Below are positions 11,454-28,446 of a stretch of DNA of 64,000 bases, one piece after another. Position numbers and translations under genes: made by a program. Each line of letters begins with the position of its first letter. Position 1 is the first letter of the stretch. The stretch is from Diplosphaera chodatii. Taxonomy: Eukaryota; Chlorophyta; Trebouxiophyceae; Prasiolales; Stichococcaceae. The stretch lies in NCBI GenBank assembly GCA_032358165.1, contig JAALGY010000043.1, positions 186,001 through 250,000 on the forward strand. The letters are read 5' to 3'. Below the pieces are notes generated by a model, which was not told where the DNA came from, made no database searches, and saw only the letters and a list, made by a program, of their open reading frames with translations.

Positions 11454-12961
11454 GCATGCAGCTGACAGAAGGCGACACCGGACCTGCGCCGTGTTGGATC
11501 CGGACAACGCCAGCATCTTGGTAGCGGGCGGCGGCGGCATTGCGCTCGATGTCACACGGAGGCTGAAGGACATGGGCTCGTGGGTGTGGATGCTGCAGCG
11601 CAGTGACTCCCGCAGGCAAGGACTGCATTCCTGCTTTCAGCATGCGACATTGAAAAGCGTCCACAAGTGCAGGTGGACGCGAACGTTAGCAGTGATCACC
11701 ATCCAGGTGATCCGTGCATTGGGTCGGTCCACATGCGGGCACGCTGTGCCGTGCAGGGCTGAGATTGAGGGCATGATGGCTATCGTGGTGCGCGGCGATG
11801 CATTGGATGCTGCCAGCGTGGACGCTGCTTTTGGCCAGGTTCGTTTCGATTTAGCCTTAGCTCCCACGTCAAGTAGTGACAGGTTTTTCCCAATGTGGGC
11901 AATGTTCAGGGGTGAAGCGAACAGGCAGTATATGTGACTATGAGGCTTCACCCCATAGCGATCGAATGCTGATGTCGGCAAGTCTCATGAATGTGTCCAT
12001 GCAAACCTTGCTGTACTGCTGCCAGATTGAGGAGGTGGACGCAGTGGTGTCCACTATTGGCGGCACACCAGCAGACCCGCTGGCCGATTCGGAGGGCAAC
12101 ATCAACCTAATCAAGGCGGCGATCAAGAAGGGCGTCAGGCGGTTCGTACTGGTGACATCCATCGGGACGGGAGACAGCCGTGATGCGCCGCCGCAGCAGG
12201 TGTATGATGTTCTGGAGAAGGTGCTGCTGGAAAAGTCAAAGGCAGAGGAGTACCTCAAGGTGAGGGCTAGTCTGGCGTGTGGGCGGTTGCTGGTGCCAGG
12301 GCAGTGCTGATCCAGTTTAGCTCAGTGATTGCACCGTCTGACATGTGCTGTTGGGCAAGTGTGCAGCCTGGCCCTGCCTCTTTTGCGAGGAAAGAAGAAG
12401 GGGGTACACTGCCTGCTTGTACCAGCACTAGCGTCCCCTGAACACCAATTGATGTTGCTGAGGGCACCGTGCGACATGCACTGGCTCGTGGAGGTGCAAC
12501 GCTGAAGAGACAGGCGTATGTGCCTGCGCTGCCACCTGCTGCATCGCCTCTTTACAGGCCAACGCTGGCAGCATGGAGTTCACCATCATCCGGCCGGGGG
12601 GCCTGAAGTCAGAGCCGGCCACGGGGCAGGGCGTGCTCACCGAGGACGCCAGAATCTGCGGCGCTGTGCACCGCGAGGATGTGGCGCAGCTTGTGGTGCA
12701 GGCGCTGTTCAGTGACAGGGCGGCCAACAAGGTGAAGCTGCTGAGCACGCGTCTGCCCCCCTGCGTGACTGGGTGTCCGGCACAAAGCATCGGCAACAGC
12801 AGCAATGTGGGCAAGGTTGGCATGTGTTGCACATGTAGAGCACACACTTGGTGAAGTTGAAGTATGCTCATGGATGAATGTGGGCTGCGCAGGTGCTGTC
12901 AGCGGTCGATACATCACAGCTGATGGGGTCTCCAACATTCAAGGAGTTCTCACTGAAGTAA
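11454..12961 (+). CDS. Atypical SDR / NmrA-like NAD(P)-binding protein (5' end unresolved)
   Basis: This is a Rossmann-fold protein of the atypical short-chain dehydrogenase type, like plant and cyanobacterial NAD(P)H-binding plastid proteins. Exons are 11454-11615, 11757-11838, 12026-12259, 12558-12731 and 12893-12961, giving 239 visible residues plus an unplaced N-terminus. Landmarks are ASILVAGGGGIALDV (nucleotide loop), AIVVRGDALDAASVDAAF, VDAVVSTIGGTPADPLAD, GVRRFVLVTSIGTGDS, VLLEKSKAEEYLK and MEFTIIRPGGLKSEPATG. The loop reads GGGGIAL where the family usually has GxxGxxG, so the third glycine is a leucine. The first intron appears to use a GC donor (AG|GCAAGG at 11616); a GT donor about 50 bp further would add residues in a region of fixed length. 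The substrate is unknown. Confidence 0.82.
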
Positions 12962-13146
12962 CTAAAGGGTCAAGAGGGCGGAGAGTAGCACGATGGTTTG
13001 CGGTTGGTTGCAACACATCATTGCGATATTTGGAAAAAGCATTCTGTATAAGATAGACAATGCAGAGGAATGACTCCCGTCACATTGCACTGTGCACGAC
13101 ATCATGACAGCGACAGCCAAGCTTGGCCTGCTGCAGCCTGCACGTG
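12962..13146. other. Convergent 3' ends of SDR and MSH2
   Basis: Only 185 bp separate the two stop codons, so the 3' untranslated regions probably overlap or abut. No hairpin or repeat is seen. Confidence 0.5.
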
Positions 13147-16100
13147 TCAACAGCTTTCAGCAGCCAACATGGGGGGAAAGAGGCGATGCACTTCTGCAAA
13201 TGCCTGCTGTGGGCGCATGTCGGCCAGTGGCAGTGCCGCAAAGGCCTTCAACGTATGCCGTGCAGCACGGCTCCCACGGTTGCTGTCATCGTTGCTGGTT
13301 GGCCCTCCTGCAGCCGTGGTGGCCTCCAGTGCTTCCGCCTTGCGCTTGGCCAAGCGCACCACTTCTGGGGGAAACTGCGCATACTCCGCCACTTGTATAC
13401 CAAAGGACTCATCGCATGGGCCTGGAGCCACCTATGGGCAAAAGATTATGCAAGACTTTGAGTGTGCATGCTTTCTGATGCCATGAGACCTGGAGGAACA
13501 TAGTCAGCTTCCAGCAGGCGGCAAGTGCCATGGTTAGCAGTGCGATCAGTGACCCAGACCTGGTACAGCATGGTCAGCTTGCCGGTGACGGCATCAGTTG
13601 CAGTCGTCACATGCCGATTGGCCACGCCAACGGGGCCTTGCAGCGCCGTGAGCTCATGAAAGTGTGTTGCAAACAGTGTTGGGGCGCCCACTCCCTGTGT
13701 CCGCGGCAGCAGGAGGACAAGGAAGCGTCTTCGGGGGAATCAAGCACATGGCTGGCCCGATCCAGAGCCAGGGTGGTATGCAGCACCCGGGACAGGCTGT
13801 CATCAGGAGCATGCATGCACCTCGACACGGCACAACAGCACCTGCATCAGCTGCTCGGAGATAGCCCACGCAATCCCAAAGCCATCGTAGGTGGACGTGC
13901 CCCGCCCCAGCTCATCCACAATGACCAGCGACCGGCTGGTGGCACCCTGCACACGGTCAACAGTGGCATGCCACCCAAATCCAACCGCCCGTGCAGGCCT
14001 TGACACTGGCGCGCTGATGTGGACAGAGGTGTCAATCTGCATAGTGGACGGCACCAGGCATGTTTGGACAACGTAAGGCAGGCTACACCTTCAGGATGGC
14101 GGCCGTTTCCAGCATCTCGGCCATGAAGGTGGACACGCCGCGCGTCTGGCAGTCCCCCGCGCCGACGCGAGCAAAGATGCAGTCTCGCACTGCGATGCGT
14201 GCCGAGTCGCACGGCACCCAGCACCCAACCTGGGCCAGTAGCACATTCACGCCCACCTGCGCAGGTGCGTGCTGCATGGGCGTCATTTGCCGCTGCAGAC
14301 GAGAAGGCGCTGAACTGTCACGGGTCCAAGGCTGAGACTGGCGTGGCATGATGCTGCTGCAAGGGCGGCCTTGAACAAAGCTCTGTGCAGCGCTGCACCC
14401 GGACCTGACGGATGTAGGTGCTTTTGCCGCCCATGTTTGGGCCGGTGATGACCTGGAACCAGCTGCTGCCGCGCTCCATGCAGCAGTCGTTCTTGATGAA
14501 CTCCACGCCGTCCTGCGCTTCCACAAGCGGATGCCGGCAGCCTGCACAGCATTATATCCCGAATGATGCTAGCCTGCTGATGTATACCAATACTGGGATG
14601 CACGGAATCGCTGGGAGGTATGGCCGGCGTGCTTCGCCGTCGCACAGGTGTGCTCATGACCAGTCACAGAGAGCCAGATGGACCAGTGCTGTGCGCTGTG
14701 ACTCACCCAGCAGCTCGAGCACGCCTGCATCCGCTGGCAGCATCGTGGGCCGCACATATGGGGTTGGTGCGCAAGCTGCCAGCTCCGCAAAGCCCAGCAG
14801 CGTGTCCAGCTCTGCAAGCAGCGCCGCTACCTCCTCCCACACCACCACAAACGTGTGCGCCACTCCAATCACCTGCGCCGTGCGGCACGACACATGAGCT
14901 CAGCACTGGTGCCAACGAGCGAGGCACCGATCCGTGCTGCAGGACAGGCCTGCATCTGAGGCCAGGACGAGGCGTTGTTACTGATATCGCCATCTGAACC
15001 ACGTGCACGCTCTGGCGGTGCCCACCTGCTCCACGAGGTGGCCCTGCCGTGACTCATACTGCCCGCTGAATGTCTGCAGCTGCGTCGCCGCCTGGCGCAG
15101 CGCCTCGCTGGTGAACTTGGTGCCATCCTTCCGCGTCTCCAGCAGCTCGTATCTGCCACTCTGTCCAGGCAAGGCAACCAGGCCGTCGGCCAGCCGTATG
15201 CAGATGAAAGCAGAGCGGGGGAGGTCTGCACAAGCCCACATGTTTGTGTCCATATCTGATAGATATGTATCATGACCCACAGGCGGCGTGGAGCAGATGC
15301 CTGACCTGCAGCTTGCCACGCACAGCCTTCTCCTCCTTGGCTGTGATGCGGAGGCAGCGGATGCGCTGGTTGGACGCCTTGTGCCACTCCAGCTTGAGCG
15401 TCTTGCCCAGCTCCAAGCCCAGATCACCTGTTGTACGATGCACGTGTGCCTGAGCAGGCGGCCTGGCCGTGCCAGCTGCCGCAACACCGCCTGGTCCATG
15501 CTCAACCAGCTGTAAAGTGACAACACCCTCGGTCTGCTTGGCGCCACGAGCACGCATGCCCAGCGTGGCTCACGTTCCACGCCCTGCGCCGCGCGCTCGA
15601 TGGCCGCCTCGGCGTCAGCCTTCGCGGCGGCCAGGTCGCCCAGCTCAGGGTCGTAGCTCGCCGCGATGAGGTACTCGTCGGGGATGCGGTCCAGGTCGAT
15701 CGCCGCCTCCAGCAGCTCCTCGAACAGCACCAGGTGCTCGGCGTCGTGCGCCGCCTCCAGCGGCTGCACGTACCTGCATGTGGGAAGGAGCCATGTGACA
15801 TATTGACGCCCTGCTACATCCCTTGCGGCCCTGTCTGCGCAATCAAGGCGAACCAGCTCTGCAGCGTACAAGACTTGCTCTCAAAGGAGCTGTCAGCAGC
15901 AGCACATGTTGCCGGCTGTGCATGCACATGCCCCATGCCTGGCTGCGTACCTAGCAAGCAGCAGCTCAGCATGCTCATCAGCGTGGCCTCGCAATGCGGT
16001 CGCAATGCTGGCCAGCTTTGACGAGGCGCGATACAGCCCACACAAGTCTGCAAGGCTGCACTTGCGGCGCTGCAGCTTGCGCGTCAGCCGCTCCACATCT

Positions 16101-18204
16101 GGCATGCCTGTCGTGCAGCAGGGATGTTGATCACAACCGCGCTATACCATCGAGGAGGTGGATCGTTGCATGAAGCCATCCTGTGTGTGGATGTTACCGT
16201 TCACTGCGGGAATCTGTCAGACCAGCCGGGTGAGCAACGTGCTGTTGCATAGCACCACATCCACACAGCTGTACACACCTTTGAGCGACTGGTCGCGCAG
16301 GCGTTCTCTGAGCTCCACATCCGTCACAAAAGCCTCCACAATGTCGTGGCGCTCAGTGATGGCCTTCAAGTCCACCAAAGGCTGTGTCAGCCACACCTGC
16401 GCAGCAACGGGAAGCTCTACCACAGTGACCTCGGCAACCATCTGCAACACGGCGGCAATGCGCGCTGCCTAGGCTGTCAGCTTCCGAAGTCCTCACCTTG
16501 CACAGGCGCTTGCCCATGGGCGTCTTGGCGCGGTTCAGCAGGCCGTACAGGCTGAAGTTGTCGTTGGCGTCCAGTTTGGAGCGGAGCACATTCAGCGCTC
16601 GCTGCGCTGCCGCGTCTAGTCGCATGTACCGCCCGCTGTCATAGAGCTCCAGGCTGAGCTTGCCGTGCGCGCTGCTGTCCGCCATCGCCTCCGTGATCGT
16701 CAGCACGCCTGGCGCAACATGGTCAACGTCGCAGGGGTATGTCCAGGCGTGTGTCGAGGCGAGGCGTATGGCGGAGCGGTGTGCCTTGCCAACAGTGAGT
16801 GGCTGCACAGCATGCTGCAGCTGAGTGCGCACCCGCCAGAGCGGAGCGGGCAAGCGGCAGGTCCAACACCGGGCGGTGCTGCTCCACGTTGCCACCCAGC
16901 AGCAGCCGCGCCAGGTCCTGCTCCAGGGTGCGGGCGTCAAAGGCGGCCCGCTCGCGCTCCAGCGCCAGGATGCTGCACCGCCGCAGCACATCGTGAATGC
17001 GCGCGTGGTCCGTCGCCTCTGCCTTCTGCCCCGAGTCCTGTGCATGTGCAGAACAGCGTGGCAGGTATATCCGCACAGCTTGTCAGGTCCCAGGCAGCAT
17101 TTTCTGGAACATGAGCACCACATCATGTGTGCACTCGATGCTGAATGACATGTTCAGAGTCGTATCCGAACACACATGTTTCACACTGTCATCCAGCCAT
17201 TGGTCAGGCATTTGCCATGCCGTTGCAGCATGTCGCCGTGACGAGGAGCGCGCACCTTGAGCACCGCGCACTCCTTGGCGCCGAGCTGCAGCGAGACGGC
17301 CTCCAGCGTGCAGAACTGGTCGTCGTCGGCAAACTCAGCAGCGCCCAGGCGATGGTGCCCCGCATCCAGGTACGCGACACCCACACGCCGCACCCCCCCG
17401 ACCAGCGCCAGCGTGACGGCCATCACGACGGGCAGGTCCACCATGTCCGCGTGCTGCAGCAGCTCGTCCTCGAAGGCGGCCAGGTGGCCGGGCGATGCAG
17501 ACCTCCGAGCATCGACACCACAGCAGGTAGGGCAATGTGCCGTCGGGTGTCTGCTGCAGCACCGAACAAGGGTCGTGACAGCGGCATGGTGCACGCGCTA
17601 CTGTGGTCAGACCTGGAGCATGTCCAGCTGCTGCCGGAGCCCTCGTACAGCTCCACGACCCGGTCGCCGCGGTCGACCAGCAGGTCGCGCAGAACTCTCT
17701 GGTACAGGGCTCTGCTGAGGGTGACCACTGCATTGAAGGCGCAGAGTCAGGGGAGGCAGTGCAGCATGGCTGCACGATTGCGCATGTCATCCATCGAGCA
17801 TGGCACCTACGAAGTCGTTGCACCAGATGTCAACGGTCTGCACTGGGTGTGCTTACCCGGCAGTTGTGCGTTTGCGGCTGTATACTGCTTGACGACATCA
17901 GCAGTGCGGTAATACTGCTGGGCGATGAACAGGGCCTCATCGCCATGCACCGTCAGGAAAGATTTGTGATCGAAAAACCGCACCACGTTGCGATTCTGCA
18001 GCGCACACACACAGCTTGTGGAGTCTTGTTGCAGATGTATTGCCCATGGCCATCGCACGTGTGCCATACCGCCAAGGCTGTGCACCGATGTCCATGCAGA
18101 CACACCTGCGCATGTTGGGCTTCAAGCTGCTTATACCAGCTTACAAACGCGGCTTTGGCCTTGTCTTCGACTGCCAGCTCCGGTGGCTTTCCTACTTGAG
18201 CCAT
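13147..18204 (-). CDS. MSH2: DNA mismatch repair protein MSH2
   Basis: This is the common subunit of MutS-alpha and MutS-beta, which recognise mismatches and small loops in the nucleus. Seventeen exons: 18204-18106, 17995-17857, 17727-17613, 17502-17256, 17037-16833, 16708-16497, 16396-16279, 16107-15951, 15773-15574, 15427-15306, 15160-15026, 14872-14707, 14541-14405, 14256-14089, 13946-13842, 13694-13560 and 13431-13147. Their lengths sum to 914 codons plus stop (human 934). The N-terminus includes [19 protein letters not shown], which lacks the MSH6-type mismatch motif as expected for MSH2. The ATPase has Walker [14 protein letters not shown], the [11 protein letters not shown] motif, Walker [19 protein letters not shown] and [11 protein letters not shown], then [11 protein letters not shown]. 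The C-terminal tail after KRKAEALEA is short and Ala/Ser-rich. An upstream in-frame ATG at 18246 would add 14 residues. Confidence 0.96.
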
Positions 18205-18715
18205 CTTCAGCAGCAAGTCAGGGCCACAATGGGACCGCACGTGCATGCACGGTCATGTCTCTCGAACTCAACTTGCAAGAAACGTGAACAGCAGCCAACA
18301 ATCCAGTCGAAACTTTGCTGTGATCCCCAAGGTGTCCTTCTGCATTGACACATGCCATTTGCTACCGCAAATCAGGCATCAAGGCATGCTTGCATGCGGA
18401 AGCCAACAATTCAAATGGCTACAGGGTGCCCGTTCTTCGTCCTTTGAGCTTTGACGCACGCGAAGCCCTATCAGCACTTGACCGGGGGTTCCGACTGAGC
18501 TGCACCCATTCATGTGCCTTTCGCACGCAGACATTCTGGACAGTTCCTGGGTGCTCGGGAGACGGCGCGCGAGCACCTGCACCGTCACAGTATTTCACTT
18601 GCTTAGTAGACTTGTGAAGCAACACCACTCAGCGTAGCTCATAAGTTTGTGTATTTCAGGAGCGTCCTGCAGTCGCGCCGTAACCGTTCATTTGCGAATC
18701 ACGACAACAGCAAGC
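18205..18715. other. Bidirectional promoter region, MSH2 / HSP70
   Basis: This head-to-head interval of about 510 bp carries both 5' regions. No TATA box is obvious on the HSP70 side. One imperfect heat-shock-element-like triplet is noted separately. The short frames are unsupported. Confidence 0.5.
18534..18546. promoter_or_regulatory. Imperfect heat shock element candidate
   Basis: TTCTGGACAGTTC has three units at the correct 5-bp spacing (TTC, GAC, TTC against the ideal TTC, GAA, TTC), 170 bp before the HSP70 start codon. One base is off consensus in the middle unit, so this is weak evidence. HSF binding is inferred only from position and pattern. Confidence 0.3.
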
Positions 18716-23073
<4,358 letters not shown>

Positions 23074-23231
23074 GCTGTGCTGCCAGGCGGCTGCTAGTGC
23101 AGCAGTATTCTTGGTCGGCTTGGCTTTCTGCTATGACTGCAAAGGATTTGTCAAACATAGGCTGGGTGCGATGTGGGTGCAAACTGGTGTGGTTACTGTC
23201 TGCGCATCCGGCGCAATCAGGTATTGGTGCC

Positions 23232-23243
23232 TGTAACATTACA
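23232..23243. terminator. Back-to-back poly(A) signals TGTAA / TTACA
   Basis: TGTAACATTACA carries the green-algal polyadenylation signal TGTAA on the plus strand (for HSP70, about 160 bp after its stop) and the same signal on the minus strand (for malic enzyme, about 480 bp after its stop). The function is inferred from chlorophyte practice, not shown by the sequence alone. Confidence 0.45.
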
Positions 23244-23725
23244 TCGTGAAACACCTCTCAGCCTCGGCACCCAAGTACGTGACATCCGACAGCAACTGCA
23301 AACACATGTATGCCCCATCCCTGGAGCTGTCCTGGAAGCGCCCGAAAGCAGCGAGCGGGTCTGTGCTTGGTCATAGGAGGCATCACAAGAGCTGTGCTAT
23401 ATGTACGATCTGTGCAGGAAGACCCAACATATAGTTTACTGGTGTTGTGACACGTGATGATAACGTGAGAACCCAACACCACCATTGACACCATTGTATG
23501 CCAGGCTGAACCGCATCAACAGCAACCCCCGCATGGTAACCTGCACCCCAACCTTCGGCTAGCAGTTCAGGGGTACAGTTCAAACAAAATCAGGCACGCA
23601 GTAAGCATAACCAATAAGCTGTTGAATTGGGCTGTTGCCCTCGAGCGTGACATGCTTTGGTACGCGAGCCAGCAGCCAGTGGCATGCATATGGCGTAAGT
23701 GAATATGACGCTCTGGACTCACTGC

Positions 23726-26700
23726 CTACTTCCTGAACGACTTGAGGCTGCTGAAATGCTTTGGCGCGTCCAAAGGATTGTCGGGCAGCCACATGCGATC
23801 CGCAAGGTACGACTCGAGGTCCTTCGGCTTCTCGATCTGTGCTATGCCTTCTGCGAATGCCTCTTCGGCCACCGCAGCAGCCACCTGCAGATAGTAGCAA
23901 TCATTTGCACTCCAGACTGTGCGTTGCTAAGAAATGCATGCAAGTGCATGTGCCATATCAGACAGCGAATGCCCCTGCTGAGCTGTGCGCAGCACCGCAA
24001 CAGGTGACAATGGAAGTGCAGGCATCAGCAACCGTGCAATGCTCACCTTGAGCGAGATGTCGCGCAAGTCTGACAAGTCGGGGTAGATCTTGCCCTCATC
24101 AAAGCTCTCGGGTGTCACATAGTCTGCCAGCCGCTGCGCTGCTGAGGCGAACATCTTGTCAGACACTTCCTTGGCCTGCAACAGCAGGCAAGCCTTGACA
24201 TGCTGGTGTATGCAAGAGTTGCCCATGACAGCATGTTACAGATGGTGACGATGGGAACACACGACATTGCCGGCACAGGCCATGGCAAGAGGCTGCTTTT
24301 GGCCGGCACCTTGACCATGACAGCGCCAAAGCCAACACCAGGGCTGCACCGTGGAAGCAACCTCAGTGCCGGGCCGTCGCTGTACAGGAGCAGAGCTCAA
24401 CACATCGAGAGCTGCAGCTGCTACACAGACATGCATGACTCACAAGATGAGCACGTTGTTGGCCTGGCCGGGCGAGAACTTCTTGCCCTGGTACTCGACG
24501 GGCGCGAAGGCCGTGCCTGCAGCAGGCATGACTCCTTGGAAGGGCTCCAACACTGGATGCAATTTGCCCAATAAGCATGGTGTGTCGCCTTACATATTCA
24601 CGTTATTCACGTTAGGTGTTGTCGCGCTCACCTGATGCAAAGATACATTTCCCTTTGCTCCAGTTGTATGCATGCTCGGCGGTGATTTCCGCCTTCTCCG
24701 TCGGGTTGGACAGCGGAAACACCAGCGGCTTGGGATGCCCGTCACACAGCGCCTCAATGATGTCCTGGTCGAAGGCTGGGCCCGCGCCCGCAAGCCCAAT
24801 CAGGGCATGCGGCTTCACATGCTTCACCACATCCAGCAACTCCTGCATGCATGGCAATCCCGAGGCACATGTTGGGTAAGCGCCGTCACTCAGCTGCACA
24901 TTGCCTGTGCAGACAGCAAGGGCAGCAAGGCACATGGGATGGATCATATTTGATTGTACAGTGCAACCGCATTGTTGCGCAAAGCATGCACAAAGGTGCC
25001 CTTCGGCTTTAACATACATCATGCTGCGTGTGCTTCACGCACGAGTCACACCACGGCCCGCACCTTCATGTCTGGCGTGCCATCAGTGCGCATGAACACC
25101 TTTTTGTGATCTGGCTTGTCATCGCCGCGAGAGTCTGTGATGAGGCCCTTGGTGTCGACCAGGTACAATGCCTGCACGTCAAGTTGCTGCAGTCAGGCCC
25201 CCCTGTGGCAGCCGGTAAGTTTAACGCATGTTGCTGCCGCTGCAGGGCTCGAGCTCAGCGACAGAGGCGCTGCCATGGCGTTCATGTGACGCCCGACGAG
25301 ATGTGAAAGCACTGTGTGACCGTTCATCATGATCAGAGCAGCATGACGGCATGGTGCGCACCTTCCGGGCCTCCTCCGCCGACACTCCGCCCTTCAACTC
25401 GATGACGGAAGCAATGGACTTGGCCACACCCACTGCGGAGCTGCCCGCGCCAAAGAAGACGATGCGCGCATCCTTTAGCTCGGTGCCCTGTGCCTTCATG
25501 CCATTGATGAACCTGCACCACCGCTGACAGCGGTCCTCACACAATGCATGCACTTCTGGCAAACTTGGCGCTGGGTAGTGCATCAGGGTTGCTGATTGAC
25601 GCAGATGCGGAGGTATACTGCGGGACCAGGAAGGCCCACCCTGTGGTCACGACGGCACCGGTGCCCTGAATGTCGTCGTTGAAGCACAGCACCTTCTTCC
25701 GCATGCGCTCCAGAATGGCGAATGCCTGCGGTGCAACACCGTCATGCCCTGACCTACGGCTGGGCTGCAGCACAACTCGCAGCCAGCGTGCAGAGGATGC
25801 GCGAGGTTATTGCCAGGTCGGAGCCTCACCATGTCTGTCTGAAAATCCTCAAACTGAATGAGCGCATCTGGGTAGCGGTCTTTGACCGCCATGCAGAATT
25901 CTCTGCAGCATGCATCTTCCAGCATCGACCAACAGCGTCAAGGGTACAACATGCCGGCCATGACTCGTCAGCAAGGTCGCGACTCACTCTACAACCGCCA
26001 TCTCCTCATCGCCACGGATGCGGTCCTTCTTGGCGCCCTACAGACAGCACGGCAGGTTATTGGTTGAGGGTTGACCCACATAGACGAGTGCTGCAGTAGG
26101 TGATGCCTCGTTGAAGGAGGTGACTTACGAGGTAGAATCTGTCTTTCCGGAGGTCTGGGTTGTCAGTGCCAACATCAAGCACTGCGCCACAATCACACAC
26201 GTCAGAAAGGTGCCATGACCTGCCCATGACGAGCTCACGACTGCACACGCTTGCAATGTTGCCTAGCCACCCACCAGCAGGCAGGCTGTGCTCCGGGTGG
26301 AAGCCCGCTCCGGCCACATACAACGAAATCTGCAACCAAAACGACTTCAGTGATAAAGCAGCAGCGCAGAGCCAACTCATGGTCGCAGTGCTGTCTGGCC
26401 GGCTGTGCCCTACCTTTCCAATACTGATGCCAATGCCATTCGTGCCGAGATCGCCCAGGCCCAGGATGCGACCCCCGTCCGCTGTACCACAATCAGATGG
26501 CCTTCAGTTGTGGCATGTGTTCGCATGCAAGGACCACACAACAAATCTGCAGCGTACACAGCAAATTGCAGCAGATCAGCACCCAAGAGATCACTTACTG
26601 ACGACAATGATTTGGACAGCCTTGCTTGGCCAGTTCTGGAGGATGTCCCGGAACCTATTCCGGTGGTCGAAACCGCTGAGATACATGCCCAGCGGGACGC

Positions 26701-28446
26701 TGCGTGCAAGTGAATCGAGTCAGCAGAGCAGGTATGGGCACACCTCTTGCATTGGATCAGAGTACACATGCAGCAGGACACCGTGATCTGGCTCACTTGT
26801 AAATTCGGTCAAACTTCTGGCAGGCCTGCGAGTGAAAACTGTTGGCGTTGTAACACACAATTGCCCCATGGCTGCCTCGTATCCACAGGAAAGTGCACGT
26901 ACGGTTTGCATGTAAAAGGTTGGCGTGTACCTCGCCGACAACTGGCGTGTAGATGATGGGTGCAAGCGCCTCAAGATTGTTGATGACGACATGGTAGAAC
27001 AGCGTGACATTGTGGCTGAGGAGCTCCGACAGGATGAAGTACTTGCCTGAGCTTGCAATGTCATGATGTCAGCTGGTGTGCAACCTAGACAAGTCAAGCT
27101 ATCATGGCCAAGGATGCAGGCTGCCTCACCCAGATTGTCCTGCTCCATGTCCAGATGCCGCATCACCCTGAGTACGACAATGGACAACCCCTGATGATCC
27201 ATTTGCTTGCAGGAGCGATATGGCCTACCGGAGGCTGGCAAGGCCATGCATCACTGCACCCACTGCTCTGCAGAACCTGGAACAGCTCTGTGACAACCAG
27301 ATTGTGTATCGAACGCACCGTTCTGCCTGCAGGCAAGGAAGGTATATATAGTGACAACGAGTACGCTGTCACAAAGAAGTGCACCGACAGCAGCCCATTG
27401 TTGACAGATAGAACAGGAAGCTGGTCGCGACCACTCAGAAACAACTGCCCACCTGCAGGTCCAGGCTCTCCACTACAGCAGGTAGCAGACCCTCGATGCT
27501 GCATGGGCGTGGACACGAGTCAGCTTCATACCCACAGCTTAGGTATGCTGCGCTCCACACTATGGCACTGGCTCGTGATGAGATACCAACATGCTCACCG
27601 CTTGTGACGCCGCTGCTCATCGTTGAAGCAGGTGCCCTGCGGTGCCAGGAAAACCATGACCCCTGATCGCCCAGGTTTGGCGAGTGAACGAAAACAATGC
27701 TGCGTACACAAGGCCCCTCTCTGTCGAGAAGCAAAATTGGCCACACCAACTTCCTTGCACTTCCTTGCACTCACAAGATTCAGTAAGGGGTTGCGCAACA
27801 GGATGATGCCGCCACTAGCTTCAGCGGCTTTCATGGCCGGGGTGCGCGTCTGCTGCGTTCCAGGTTTCTGCGGGAGCACCAACGCCGTGTCATGCTGTGC
27901 GACAGCACATCATGCTGACATTCATTGATGCTGTCGCACTGGGCGTCATTGCAGGTCTAGTGCAGATGTACCGTGGTCATGAACATCATTATGGTTGTGC
28001 AGGGGGAAACCGATCATGTGACTGAGCACCGGCGCCGATAGCACAATGCACAATTGCAAATAGGCCTTGGCCGTGTAGGCACGAGTGCAGCCGGAAGCTC
28101 AACGCTTGTCTGATTAGCTAGTCTTGTTGCGCCAACAGCGCGGTGACAGCAGGTTCAGGTGCCGGTGCGCGCTTTGTAGCAGTGCTGCCTCAATCTCATA
28201 GCAATGCAGCGTGCGCGATGGCGCAGCCGTGCGGGCGTGCATGACGCATACGAGCAACCAACAGAGCGGTTGGATGCTTCAGATCACGGAAGGCGAAGAG
28301 GTTCGGCTAGCGTCTGCGGTTTAGGTCATGGTAATGAGCAATAGCTTGCTCACCGTGGCATCGTTTGTCGAATCCTCATGGTGCAGCTGTGTCCTTGACA
28401 TGTCATCGTTGAGCGCCTGGTTGATGGCGTCGGCGACAGCAGCCAT
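23726..28446 (-). CDS. Malic enzyme (probably NAD-type)
   Basis: It oxidatively decarboxylates malate to pyruvate using NAD or NADP. Exons: 28446-28354 (tentative first), 27894-27775, 27636-27599, 27498-27453, 27326-27319 (8 nt), 27167-27130, 27046-26931, 26825-26797, 26699-26599, 26481-26414, 26329-26275, 26181-26129, 26037-25988, 25902-25830, 25725-25640, 25512-25362, 25171-25064, 24842-24632, 24516-24444, 24343-24310, 24175-24047 and 23884-23726; 612 aa. Motifs are IIYTPVVGEACQKFDRIY, ILGLGDLGTNGIGI, VLDVGTDNPDLRKDRFYLG, LIQFEDFQ, CFNDDIQGTGAVV, the dinucleotide loop FFGAGSSAVGVAKS, LIGLAGAGPAF and FPLSNPTEKAEITAE. The MWLPDNPLDAPKH ending resembles NAD-malic enzymes of plant mitochondria. 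Cofactor choice is an inference. The first exon (MAAVADAINQALNDD...) is joined in phase but lacks homology support; the next in-frame ATG is at 27834. Confidence 0.92.

Noticed and set aside
27267..27310. Plus-strand frame reading QNLEQLCDNQ inside the malic enzyme gene
   Set aside because: It looked protein-like but lies in an intron on the opposite strand, and it has no continuation on the plus strand.
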